Source: CAJMNU01 sp905214855 (GTDB lineage Bacteria > Bacillota > Clostridia > Lachnospirales > Lachnospiraceae). From it: DNA of 42,234 nucleotides. Under the pieces are notes generated by a model. That model was given only the letters and a program-made list of their open reading frames with translations, searched no databases and was not told the origin of the DNA. A program made the translations under genes and the position numbers. Shown here piece by piece: positions 10,972 through 18,603 of this stretch (positions are counted from its first letter, which is position 1; every line of letters starts with the position of its first letter). Where the stretch lies: contig CALADM010000038.1 in assembly GCA_937890595.1 (NCBI GenBank), positions 1 to 42,234 on the forward strand. Direction: 5' to 3'.

Positions 10972-11035
10972 ATACAAAATAAGGACTGAGGGTTCATAAA
11001 AGTTGTGATGTGAGCCCAAGGTCCTTATTTTGTAT
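10972..11035. terminator. Bidirectional terminator with 15-base perfect stem
   Basis: ATACAAAATAAGGAC (10972-10986) pairs perfectly with GTCCTTATTTTGTAT (11021-11035), and the inner GGGTTCAT / ATGTGAGCCC pairs with a bulge. It separates convergent nfo and the TetR gene. A smaller hairpin (GGGGCT...AGTCCC) sits just to the left. Confidence 0.75.
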
Positions 11036-11061
11036 TATCCTTTGGCAAGGAAAGGATGTTA

Positions 11062-11637
11062 CTATTGAATTGCCCTGATTCCGTCAAGAACCATTTTTTC
11101 TGAAAGTTCAGCCAGTTCAGATGGACTTTCTTTCATTCCAGACTGAAGCCAGTATTGGGCAACACCAATACATCCAGATACAATAAAATAATAGTAAGGA
11201 TCTAAAATTTTTGGGTCTTCATGATGGAACGCTGTCATCCAATTGTGGAAACAGTGATCATGGACGATTTGTTTGAGACGTGCCAGAAAATTCAAGTCTC
11301 CATTGTCTCCCAGAAGTACTTCCAAAATATCTTGGTTTTCTTGAAGAAGTTGGTAGATTTCTAGAAACACTAAGGATGGTTTGTCTTTCAGTTCAGTTGG
11401 AGAATACAGACTAAGAGCACTCCTCAGGCTTTTGAGAAGTTCTTCTTCAATTTGCTCCAAAAGATCAAATACATCTTTATAGTGAAGATAAAAAGTTCCC
11501 CGATTTAAATCAGCAAGTTCAGATATTTCTCGCACAGAAATATCCTGTATTTTTTTCTTTTTCATGAGTTCAACAAGACATTTTCGGTAAAGTGCTCTTG
11601 TCTTTCTGACTCTTCGATCCATTGGCTTTTCGTTCAT
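11062..11637 (-). CDS. TetR/AcrR-family transcriptional regulator
   Basis: A 191-residue repressor. Residues about 8-55 form the TetR HTH: RKTRALYRKCLVELMKKKKI, then ISVREISELADLNRGTFYLHYKD. The all-helical C-terminal part (about 60-190) is the ligand-binding and dimer domain, of the short Firmicutes type. The ribosome site AAGGGGGA precedes the ATG. It is divergent from the MMPL exporter, with direct and inverted repeats between, so the expected role is a ligand-released repressor of that exporter and perhaps itself. The ligand is unknown; exporter substrates usually serve. Confidence 0.93.
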   Translation of the reverse strand: MNEKPMDRRVRKTRALYRKCLVELMKKKKIQDISVREISELADLNRGTFYLHYKDVFDLLEQIEEELLKSLRSALSLYSPTELKDKPSLVFLEIYQLLQENQDILEVLLGDNGDLNFLARLKQIVHDHCFHNWMTAFHHEDPKILDPYYYFIVSGCIGVAQYWLQSGMKESPSELAELSEKMVLDGIRAIQ

Positions 11638-11675
11638 AATAGATATCCCCCTTCATTTTCCATTGAATATATTGT

Positions 11676-11715
11676 ACAAAATGCTTGATTTTGCTTTAAA
11701 AACAAACAAAATGCT
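11676..11715. promoter_or_regulatory. ACAAAATGCT direct repeat near the TetR promoter
   Basis: The 10-base sequence occurs at 11676-11685 and 11706-11715, 30 bases apart (about three helical turns). The first copy overlaps a TACAAT -10 of the TetR gene and forms an inverted pair CAAAAT / ATTTTG. A candidate autoregulatory site. Confidence 0.4.
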
Positions 11716-11765
11716 ATAAAATGTTGATTTATAAACTAAAAAAATAAGATTGCCTATTGTATTTC

Positions 11766-11795
11766 TCAACACTTATTAGTAATATCAATTATAAT
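11766..11795 (+). promoter_or_regulatory. Promoter of the MMPL exporter operon
   Basis: TCAACA (11766-11771), an 18-base spacer, and a perfect TATAAT (11790-11795). The repeats of the presumed operator begin at the -10 and run downstream, as expected for repression. Confidence 0.5.
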
Positions 11796-11836
11796 CAATA
11801 AATTAACAATAGTCAATAAATTAACTTGAATTTATT
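11795..11836. promoter_or_regulatory. Presumed TetR operator: 13-base direct repeat and overlapping palindrome
   Basis: TCAATAAATTAAC occurs at 11795-11807 and 11813-11825, 18 bases apart. The second copy is also the left arm of a perfect inverted repeat AATAAATT-N6-AATTTATT (11815-11836). The block lies just after the -10 and before the ribosome site, where a bound repressor would stop transcription. Confidence 0.55.
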
Positions 11837-11853
11837 AACAGGAGAGTGAGACG

Positions 11854-14061
11854 ATGGGAAAGAAAAACAGCATGCGTGTCAAAAGAAAAATAAATTGGAA
11901 GTGGAAAAAAAGGGAGGATAGAGAAGAAGGGGAAGGCGGAGGCATTGGTCTGTTGATTGCAGAGTTTATTATTATACACTGCAAAAAAATAGAAAAAATT
12001 TTTGTTTTTTTAATGCTTTTGTCCTTATTTTGTATTCCTTTTGTAAAAATCAATTATGATCTGACAGCATATCTTCCTGATTCCGTTCAATCCAAGGCAG
12101 GGATTGATCTGATGACAGAAGAGTTTGGATATCCTGGAACAGCCAGAGTCATGATAGATGATGTCAATATTTATGAGGCGAAAGAATACAAAGATCGTTT
12201 AGAAGCTGTAGACGGTGTTGATTCTGTTTTGTGGTGTGATTCTATGATCGATCTGACAGGTCCAGAAGAGTTTATTGATTATGATAAAATCAAAGATTAT
12301 TATAAGGACAGATCAGCAGTTATGAATGTCACATTTGTAGAAGGAGATACCAGCCAGAGGACTTCTAAGGCGATTGATGAGATGAAAGCCATTGCAGGGG
12401 ATAAGGGATATTTTGTCGGGATGGCAGTACAGAATAAATCCTTGGCAGAGAATGTGACATCTGAGATGACAATGATCTTAGGAATTGCTGTTATCATTAT
12501 TTTTCTCATACTTTGTTTGACCACAACATCTTGGATGGAACCTATCTTATTTTTGATTGTTATGATGATGGCAGTGGTGCTGAATAAAGGAACGGATATT
12601 TTTTTGGGAGAGATCTCCTTCCTGACAAATAGTGTATCTTCTGTATTGCAGTTGGCATGTTCTATGGACTATTCTATCTTTTTGCTCCATGCATTCACAA
12701 GAGAGAAGAAAAAAGGTTTGGATCAGGAAACGGCTTTAAAAAATGCAGTTCAAGAGGCGATCAATTCTATTCTTTCCAGTAGTTTGACAACAATTGTAGG
12801 ATTTATTGTATTGGCTGTGATGAAGTTTAAGATTGGATTTGACATGGGAATTGTTCTGGCAAAAGGAATTGTCCTTAGTTTGATTTCCGTTATTTTCTTT
12901 ATGCCAGCTATTTTACTCCGAATGTCAAAAATAATTGAAAAAACATCCCATCGTTCGTTTCTTCCTGGCTTTAAGAGAACCAGCAAATTAATTTATCATT
13001 GCAGAGGAATTGTTTTGGTTATAGTACTCGTCCTTGCATACCCATCTTACACGGCACAGACAATGAATACGTTTTTATACGGAAACGATGCTGTAGGAGC
13101 AGCAGAAGGAACGCAGATCTACAAGGATGAACAGATCATCAATGCAAAGTTTGGACGCAGCAATATGATGATGCTGATTCTTCCGAATACCTCTCTTGTA
13201 AAAGAAAAGGAGATGGCAGCCGAATTAAAAGAACTTCCATATGTACAGTCTGTTACCTCTCTTGCAGATACTATGCCTGTTGGAATACCAGAGGAATTCC
13301 TTCCTGAAAGTCTTACAGGTCTGCTTCACACAGATGATTATGCCAGAATTCTTCTTTATGTGAGAAGTAAGGGAGAAAGTGAATTGGCGTATCAGGCAAG
13401 TGATGAGATTATGGAGATTTTGAAGTCATACTATCCGCAGGATTCGTATCTAGTTGGTGCGACACCTTCTACACAGGATATTGAGACAACGATCACAAAA
13501 GATTATAGTTTAGTTAATGTGTTGTCTTTGATTGGAGTATTTTTAGTAGTGTTGCTTTCTTTCAAATCTGTGACAGTTCCTGTATTGGTTATGATCCCGA
13601 TTGAAGTGGCAATTTTTATCAATATGGCAATCCCATATTTAAAGGGAGAGATCATGATTTATATGGGATACATCATTGTAAGTTGTATTCAGCTTGGAGC
13701 AACTGTAGATTACTCTATTTTGCTGACAAATAATTATATCTCCAGCAGAAGGACTATGGAGAAAAAGGAAGCAGTACTTACAGCACTTCAGATGAGCATA
13801 CCAGCGATCATCACATCTGGAAGTATTCTTACATCTGTTGGGTATATTCTTTATGGAGTTTCGACTATATCTGCAATTGGAGATATGGGACATTTAATAG
13901 GAAGAGGAGCAGCACTCAGTATGGTTTTAGTAACTTCCGTGCTGCCAGCACTTTTGGTATGTGCAGATCAGTGGGTGATGAGTCCATTGGCACAGCGTAT
14001 GAAACAGCGTAAGAAAGCATTGATTGAACAGCTTCATGCCGAGGGAAAGGAGAATAAATAA
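11854..14061 (+). CDS. MMPL/RND-family exporter
   Basis: A 735-residue transporter with the two-fold MMPL design: a first helix (about 45-65), an extracellular loop, five helices, then the same again. Each half carries a Asp-Tyr pair in the proton relay helix: D272-Y273 (SMDYSIFLLH) and D619-Y620 (TVDYSILLTNNY), as in MmpL3 TM4 and TM10. The second soluble loop holds FLYGNDAVGAAEGTQIY. The N-terminus has an unusual 40-residue extension rich in Lys, Arg and Glu. The ribosome site is AGGAG. The next gene starts one base after the stop, so the two are an operon, under the divergent TetR regulator. Substrates of such proteins are usually lipids or hydrophobic toxins; here unknown. Confidence 0.9.
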   Translation: MGKKNSMRVKRKINWKWKKREDREEGEGGGIGLLIAEFIIIHCKKIEKIFVFLMLLSLFCIPFVKINYDLTAYLPDSVQSKAGIDLMTEEFGYPGTARVMIDDVNIYEAKEYKDRLEAVDGVDSVLWCDSMIDLTGPEEFIDYDKIKDYYKDRSAVMNVTFVEGDTSQRTSKAIDEMKAIAGDKGYFVGMAVQNKSLAENVTSEMTMILGIAVIIIFLILCLTTTSWMEPILFLIVMMMAVVLNKGTDIFLGEISFLTNSVSSVLQLACSMDYSIFLLHAFTREKKKGLDQETALKNAVQEAINSILSSSLTTIVGFIVLAVMKFKIGFDMGIVLAKGIVLSLISVIFFMPAILLRMSKIIEKTSHRSFLPGFKRTSKLIYHCRGIVLVIVLVLAYPSYTAQTMNTFLYGNDAVGAAEGTQIYKDEQIINAKFGRSNMMMLILPNTSLVKEKEMAAELKELPYVQSVTSLADTMPVGIPEEFLPESLTGLLHTDDYARILLYVRSKGESELAYQASDEIMEILKSYYPQDSYLVGATPSTQDIETTITKDYSLVNVLSLIGVFLVVLLSFKSVTVPVLVMIPIEVAIFINMAIPYLKGEIMIYMGYIIVSCIQLGATVDYSILLTNNYISSRRTMEKKEAVLTALQMSIPAIITSGSILTSVGYILYGVSTISAIGDMGHLIGRGAALSMVLVTSVLPALLVCADQWVMSPLAQRMKQRKKALIEQLHAEGKENK

Positions 14062-14062
14062 G

Positions 14063-16204
14063 ATGAAAAAAGGAAAAAGAATGATTGCTGGATGTCTCCT
14101 GGTTTCCATGGCAGTTGTCAATGTTACAGGAACCGCACTGGCAGCAGCCCCGAAACCGGAAGTGGATGAAACCATGTATGTAAATTTGGATTATTATGGT
14201 GAAAAAGAAAAAGTAAATGTTGTAAAACATTACCGTCTTAATGGGGCAACACAGATTGAGGATTATGGTGACTATGAGAAAGTTACCAACATGGTAAATC
14301 AGGTTGTGCCAATACAGGAAGCAGGAAAGGTGACATGGAATTTTGAAGAACCTTTGGATTCTTTCTATTATGAGGCAGCTATGAAAACAGAATCTATAGA
14401 GCTTCCTTGGAATCTGGATGTAGAATATAAATATAATGGAAAACCAGCAACACCACAGGAATTGGCAGGAAAAGCTGGTATGATGACAATTCATATCAAT
14501 GCAATACCAAATGAAAAGGCAAAAGAGTATGAGCAGAATAATATGCTGTTAGCAATTGTGATACCAGTGGATACTTCGGTATGTTATAGTGTAGATGCGC
14601 CGGGAGCACAGATCCAGTCCATAGGAGATACCTCTCTTGTGGTTTTTACCGCACTTCCAGGAGAAGACGGAGAGTTTACAGTGACGGTCGGAAGTGATTG
14701 TTTTGAGTTGATGGGAATTATGGGGGTGATGATACCAGGAACGACAAATTCTTTAAATTACATAAAAGATATCAGCGAGCTGAAAGATACATGGAAAGAT
14801 GAGGGAGATGTGCTATATGACAGCCTTCATACACTGCTGTTACAGACGGAATCTTTAAAGACACAGCTTGCTCAGATGAAATCAGGTGTGGAATCTTTGA
14901 ATCAGGCAAGAGAAGGTGTGGCACAGGCAAAGGATGGATGGCATACAGACAGCAATCAGGCTTTGGCAGAACTCAATGAATTGGTACTTCAGATTGATAC
15001 AACTGCTGCACATTTACAGACAGGAAAAGACTTACTGGAAGATATGAAGGCTAATCTGGGAGAACTGGCAGATTCTATGACAGATACACAGGATACTTTG
15101 GATACCTTGTATACTAGAATTGATAAACTTCAGCAGCATCTGGAAGAATTGAGTGATTTATTGGTTTCTCATGGTCCTAATATGGATCAGATCACACAGG
15201 CAGCAATTCAGGCAGAAAAATGCCTGACAGAGTTGGAGGAATGTTTGAAAGATCTGGCTGGAAAGTATGACGAGATCCATCAAAATATTCAGGATATTAT
15301 CCAGAATAAGAAAGAGTATGACAAAGCAAGTAATAAAGTGAAAAAGATACATCGTGCGACACCAGATGATGCATGGGATCCGGAAGATGGATTTGAGGAT
15401 ATGGAAGGAGAAATCCAAGATTGGTTAAACCAACAGGGAACATTGGATGATATCGTACAGCAATCAGAGGATTTTGATAAACTTTTGGGAAAAATCCAAC
15501 AGACAGCAGAGGCATGGAGTAAAGAGATACACAAGATCTTAAAAAATCTTCAGGCAGCAAGTAGTCTTCAGGATCAGGTGTTTTTGGTAGCAAAAGATTC
15601 TGATAAGGTAGTGAACACAACAAGAGAATTACTGGATCAGGGAGTGACATTATTAGATGATTTGGTGAATATCAATGATACCTTGGATTACTATTATCCA
15701 GAATTGCAAAAATCTTTGGACAATATACAAAATCTGAGTTATCAGCTCAGTGATGCAACAGGAGCGGCTCACCAGTTTTTATCCAATGTAAACAATACAG
15801 TACAAACGATCAGTCCACAGTTGGAGAAAGGTTCTAAAGAGAGTATGGATGCTTTGATCGGACTGTTAGATCAGGGAATGCAGATGTTGGATTCTGTGGG
15901 AGGAGTTCGCATCGCTTCTGAACAGATCAAAGGTACTTTGGATGAGAAAATAGATAAACTGGAAGATACCAATATCTTAAAAATGGATCCAGAGGCAGAA
16001 AAATTATCCTTTACATCTGATAAGAACGAAGAACCAAGCACAATTCAAATTGTTCTGAGGACAGAGGAGATCTCAGCAGAGGATGCAGAAGATGTCATAG
16101 AAGATCTGGAAGTCCAGACAAAGAAAGAGAGTGGATTTTCCAGAATGTGGAAGGTTTTGGTTAAAATGTGGGAATCCATTGTTCAGATCTTTAAAGACAG
16201 ATGA
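14063..16204 (+). CDS. Secreted coiled-coil partner protein of the MMPL exporter
   Basis: The start at 14063 is chosen over an upstream in-frame ATG at 14024 because it follows AAGGAG and opens a clear signal peptide: MKKGKRMIAGCLLVSMAV, ending near ALAAAP. The mature protein (about 680 residues) has a beta-rich domain (about 35-240) and a long helical, Gln/Asp/Leu-rich coiled-coil part (about 250-650, with repeated LxxLxxxL spacing). It ends in an amphipathic segment, WKVLVKMWESIVQIFKDR, rather than a transmembrane helix. It resembles the extracellular coiled-coil domain of YhgE/Pip-like proteins. It is one base behind the MMPL gene. An adaptor or docking role for the exporter is inference. 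Confidence 0.75.
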   Translation: MKKGKRMIAGCLLVSMAVVNVTGTALAAAPKPEVDETMYVNLDYYGEKEKVNVVKHYRLNGATQIEDYGDYEKVTNMVNQVVPIQEAGKVTWNFEEPLDSFYYEAAMKTESIELPWNLDVEYKYNGKPATPQELAGKAGMMTIHINAIPNEKAKEYEQNNMLLAIVIPVDTSVCYSVDAPGAQIQSIGDTSLVVFTALPGEDGEFTVTVGSDCFELMGIMGVMIPGTTNSLNYIKDISELKDTWKDEGDVLYDSLHTLLLQTESLKTQLAQMKSGVESLNQAREGVAQAKDGWHTDSNQALAELNELVLQIDTTAAHLQTGKDLLEDMKANLGELADSMTDTQDTLDTLYTRIDKLQQHLEELSDLLVSHGPNMDQITQAAIQAEKCLTELEECLKDLAGKYDEIHQNIQDIIQNKKEYDKASNKVKKIHRATPDDAWDPEDGFEDMEGEIQDWLNQQGTLDDIVQQSEDFDKLLGKIQQTAEAWSKEIHKILKNLQAASSLQDQVFLVAKDSDKVVNTTRELLDQGVTLLDDLVNINDTLDYYYPELQKSLDNIQNLSYQLSDATGAAHQFLSNVNNTVQTISPQLEKGSKESMDALIGLLDQGMQMLDSVGGVRIASEQIKGTLDEKIDKLEDTNILKMDPEAEKLSFTSDKNEEPSTIQIVLRTEEISAEDAEDVIEDLEVQTKKESGFSRMWKVLVKMWESIVQIFKDR

Positions 16205-16270
16205 TAATGCATAAGAATCAAATCATAAAAGAATAAAATGAGAAGATTTATTGTAAGAATGCTGTAAAAC

Positions 16271-16328
16271 AAAAGCACCGGATTTGACAAAGGCGTATAT
16301 GAAATGCATGTCAAAATACGGTGCTTTT
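16271..16328. terminator. Bidirectional terminator after the MMPL operon
   Basis: AAAAGCACCG (16271-16280) pairs with CGGTGCTTTT (16319-16328), with a second inner stem TTTGACA / TGTCAAA. It serves the converging flavin reductase gene too. Confidence 0.85.
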
Positions 16329-16339
16329 TATGCGTGCTT

Positions 16340-16906
16340 TTAACGGCGTGGCATTGGGATCGGTGTTTTGGAAGGATTTTTCTTGGAAGAAGGAGCTGCT
16401 TTTTCTGGGTCGATAAATACTTTTACGATCTCAGAGATATACATGGTATGATAATCTTTTTCTGGATAGCATTCCTTGATGATGTCCTTTGCAACGAAGT
16501 TTTTTGATTTTAATGGATCCTGATACAGTCTGCGGCAGACAAAAACGATCGTTGCCTCCTCAAATGCAGTAGTACCTTCCAAAAAACATGGAGTCAAACC
16601 GGATTTTGCCACTTTATCTTCATCACGTCCAGAAACAGTTCCCAAAAGACGCAGAGCTTCTTTATATTGGGAAGAATAAAAGGATATGGTAAAGGTATCA
16701 TGATTATCTACAAATTCTTTTGTATAGCGTTGTGGTCGAATATAAGTTGTGATGACATTTTTATTCCACAGAACACCCATGCCACCCCAGCTGGCAGTCA
16801 TGGTATTGAAACCATTTTCGTCTCCGGCGGTGATCAGCATCCAGTCTGAAATTTTCTGAAAAGGATTGAAAAATAATTTTTCAGGATTTACTTCTTTAAA
16901 ACTCAT
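16340..16906 (-). CDS. Flavin reductase family protein (FMN-binding split barrel)
   Basis: The start at 16906 (MSFKEVNPEKLF) is chosen because AGGAG lies 9 bases upstream; a longer frame from 16936 lacks a site. The 188-residue protein has the split-barrel fold pattern: DWMLITAGDENGFNTMTASWGGMG (FMN-phosphate region), PQRYTKEFVDNHDTFTISF, and GRDEDKVAKSGL. It probably binds FMN and reduces it or passes electrons to a partner. It is monocistronic, preceded by a palindromic region (16978-16990). The C-terminus is Lys/Pro-rich. Exact partner unknown. Confidence 0.88.
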   Translation of the reverse strand: MSFKEVNPEKLFFNPFQKISDWMLITAGDENGFNTMTASWGGMGVLWNKNVITTYIRPQRYTKEFVDNHDTFTISFYSSQYKEALRLLGTVSGRDEDKVAKSGLTPCFLEGTTAFEEATIVFVCRRLYQDPLKSKNFVAKDIIKECYPEKDYHTMYISEIVKVFIDPEKAAPSSKKNPSKTPIPMPRR

Positions 16907-16977
16907 GTTAATAATCTCCTTTATTTTGGTCGCCAATATCGAAAAATCTTTTGTAAAGATATCATAGTTCGATTTTT

Positions 16978-16990
16978 TGATATGGTATCA
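16978..16990. promoter_or_regulatory. Palindrome TGATA-N3-TATCA upstream of the flavin reductase
   Basis: A perfect 5-base inverted repeat lies about 72 bases before the flavin reductase start, and related GATATCAT copies occur at about 16958 and 17092. It may be an operator. The regulator is not in view. Confidence 0.35.
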
Positions 16991-17028
16991 TTTTATTATT
17001 ATAACATGGGAAGAGAAAAACATCAATC

Positions 17029-17057
17029 TTGCTATTTCTATAATTGTGCCTTATAAT
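17029..17057 (+). promoter_or_regulatory. Strong rightward promoter firing into a terminator
   Basis: TTGCTA (17029-17034), a 17-base spacer, and a perfect TATAAT (17052-17057). Transcription should begin near 17064, inside the terminator hairpin that follows. Confidence 0.6.
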
Positions 17058-17061
17058 ATAG

Positions 17062-17089
17062 AAAATGACCAGTTTAGGTCATTTTTTTT
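17062..17089 (+). terminator. Intrinsic terminator directly after a promoter
   Basis: AAAATGACC (17062-17070) pairs perfectly with GGTCATTTT (17077-17085) over a 6-base loop, and eight Ts end at 17089. It begins about 5 bases after the -10, so it would cut the transcript at about 25 bases unless read from further upstream. Confidence 0.7.
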
Positions 17090-17142
17090 AATGATATCAT
17101 AAAAAATAGGCTATTTGGATTATGAGAAAAGAGGTTGGTAAT

Positions 17143-17418
17143 ATGAGATTTATGTATCCTGCGATCATCCGTCAGGATGAAAATGGAAGATATCAAGTTC
17201 GTTTCCCTGATTTAGAGGGATGTTTTGCGTCTGGAGAAGATCTGGATGAGGCACTGGATCATGCAAGAGATGCAGTGGAAGACTGGGTTCGTGTAGAATT
17301 AGAGGATGAGGGAGAATTGCCGCATATTACATCTAAAGAAGATATGGAACTGGAAGAGGGTGAGATGGTAAGAGATATTTCTGCGATCGTCCGTCTTCGT
17401 GAGGGATGGGACGAATAG
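17143..17418 (+). CDS. HicB-like protein, no HicA partner
   Basis: The start at 17143 is chosen because AAGAGG lies 8 bases before it; an ATG at 17122 has no site. The 91-residue protein carries the partial RNase-H-like HicB fold: YPAIIRQDENGRYQVRFPDL, EGCFASGEDLDEALDHARDA, VEDWVRVELEDEGELP. HicB proteins are antitoxins to HicA mRNA interferases, but no HicA-sized gene with a double-stranded-RNA-binding fold is beside it; the next gene, 4 bases later, is an MBL-fold hydrolase. It is therefore a solitary HicB-like protein, whose role is not known. Confidence 0.85.
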   Translation: MRFMYPAIIRQDENGRYQVRFPDLEGCFASGEDLDEALDHARDAVEDWVRVELEDEGELPHITSKEDMELEEGEMVRDISAIVRLREGWDE

Positions 17419-17422
17419 AATC

Positions 17423-18295
17423 ATGAAGATTGCGGTGTTGGTAGAAAACTGTGCTTGCACATCTAGATTTCAGTCAGAGCATGGGCTTTGTGTGTATGTA
17501 GAGAACCAAGGAGAACGGTGGTTACTGGATACAGGAAAAACAGGGATGTTTTTGAAAAATGCAATAGAATGTGATGTAGATATCAAAAAGATCGATCATG
17601 TGTTTCTGTCACATGGTCATTATGACCATGTTGGAGGTTTAAAAGAATTTTTGAAGTACAATGAAAGAGCAGATGTCTATGTAAGTAGGAATATCTGTAA
17701 ATCTCATTATTCTTTGAGAGCAGATGGTCAGCTTCATGAGATTGGAATAGATAATGCTCTTTTAGAGAATGACAGAATTGTGATATGTGAGATGGATACG
17801 ATAGGAAAGGCAGCAGTTGTCATTGCTCATGTAGAGGGTAACAGATTTTTGTCAGAGGCAAATAACAATCTATTTGAATATGCCAAATCAGGAGAGCTTT
17901 GTCCAGATACATTTTCAGATGAACAAAGTTTATTGTTATGTGATCAGGATGGGACATATATGCTGTATGCAGGATGTGCACATCGTGGGATTGTAAATAT
18001 CCTAGAAAGCTGCAAAAGTAAACTGGGAAGATATCCGGATGTTGTGATCGGAGGTTTTCATTTGATGATACCTAATACGAAAACATCCATTGATCCGGAT
18101 TGTGTTCAGGAAATGGGAAGATATCTAAAGAAATTGCCATGTCTCTATCTGACAGGACATTGTACTGGACAGGAGGCATTTGAAATCTTGAAAGAAGAGT
18201 TGGAAGAACGAATTCAGGAAATACATGCAGGAAATATGTTTGAGATCAGAAAAGGCAATGTGTTTTGTTTGGATGATGGAAGAACATTGGGATAG
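17423..18295 (+). CDS. MBL-fold metallo-hydrolase (COG1237-like)
   Basis: The start ATG at 17423 follows the HicB-like stop by 4 bases; a GTG at 17399 is in frame but overlaps that gene. The 290-residue enzyme has the metal motif H64-x-H66-x-D68-H69 in LSHGHYDHVGG, a later YAGCAHRGIVNILE and a GGFHL strand, and a closing LTGHCTGQEAF. These features match the group that includes a dihydropterin-aminobenzene-phosphate synthase-like family in annotation, though substrates in bacteria are unproved. Predicted cytosolic. A bidirectional terminator follows. Confidence 0.85.
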   Translation: MKIAVLVENCACTSRFQSEHGLCVYVENQGERWLLDTGKTGMFLKNAIECDVDIKKIDHVFLSHGHYDHVGGLKEFLKYNERADVYVSRNICKSHYSLRADGQLHEIGIDNALLENDRIVICEMDTIGKAAVVIAHVEGNRFLSEANNNLFEYAKSGELCPDTFSDEQSLLLCDQDGTYMLYAGCAHRGIVNILESCKSKLGRYPDVVIGGFHLMIPNTKTSIDPDCVQEMGRYLKKLPCLYLTGHCTGQEAFEILKEELEERIQEIHAGNMFEIRKGNVFCLDDGRTLG

Positions 18296-18362
18296 AGCTA
18301 AATGAAAGATTGCAAAAACAGACATATATAATGTATAAAAAATGTGATTTTGATAAAAAAAG

Positions 18363-18402
18363 GCTTTCACCTTTGGATGATTCCAAAGATGAAAGCTTTT
18401 TT
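18363..18402. terminator. Bidirectional terminator, MBL gene and heparinase-like gene
   Basis: GCTTTCA (18363-18369) pairs with TGAAAGC (18390-18396) and CTTTGG with CCAAAG inside it. A-runs to the left and T-runs to the right give termination both ways. Confidence 0.85.
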
Positions 18403-18405
18403 GGC

Positions 18406-18480
18406 TGCAAAGCAGATAATGGGGGAGAGTGCTTTGCAAATATAGTAAAACTATAGGGAGAGAGGGAAACTTTATAGTAG
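18406..18480. repeat. Two purine-loop hairpins of unknown role
   Basis: TGCAAAGCA pairs perfectly with TGCTTTGCA around GATAATGGGGGAGAG (about 18406-18438). Next, ACTATA pairs with TATAGT around a GGGAGAGAGGGAAA loop (about 18450-18480). Neither has a T-run after it, so they are not ordinary terminators. Both loops expose G-rich purine tracts. Confidence 0.5.
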
Positions 18481-18603
18481 TTTCTGTACTTATTTTATAA
18501 TATAATTTCCAAAAAATGTCAATACTTTTTCCAAAAATTTCCATTTTTCTTGAGATTGGAAAGAGTAAATATGACAAATTAAGACGCTGCATGAAGAGCA
18601 ATC

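Larger units (their letters stand above)
18296..18603. other. Gene-free region between convergent genes with several hairpins
   Basis: After the bidirectional terminator (18363-18402) come two more inverted repeats and an AT-rich part with TATAAT at 18496-18501. No coding signal is seen on either strand. Confidence 0.6.

Noticed and set aside
13916..14494. A 192-residue minus-strand frame across the MMPL/coiled-coil junction
   Set aside because: It is a shadow of the two plus-strand genes, with no start signal or known fold.
17143..18295. A HicAB toxin-antitoxin system
   Set aside because: No HicA-sized frame with a suitable fold lies before or after the HicB-like gene.
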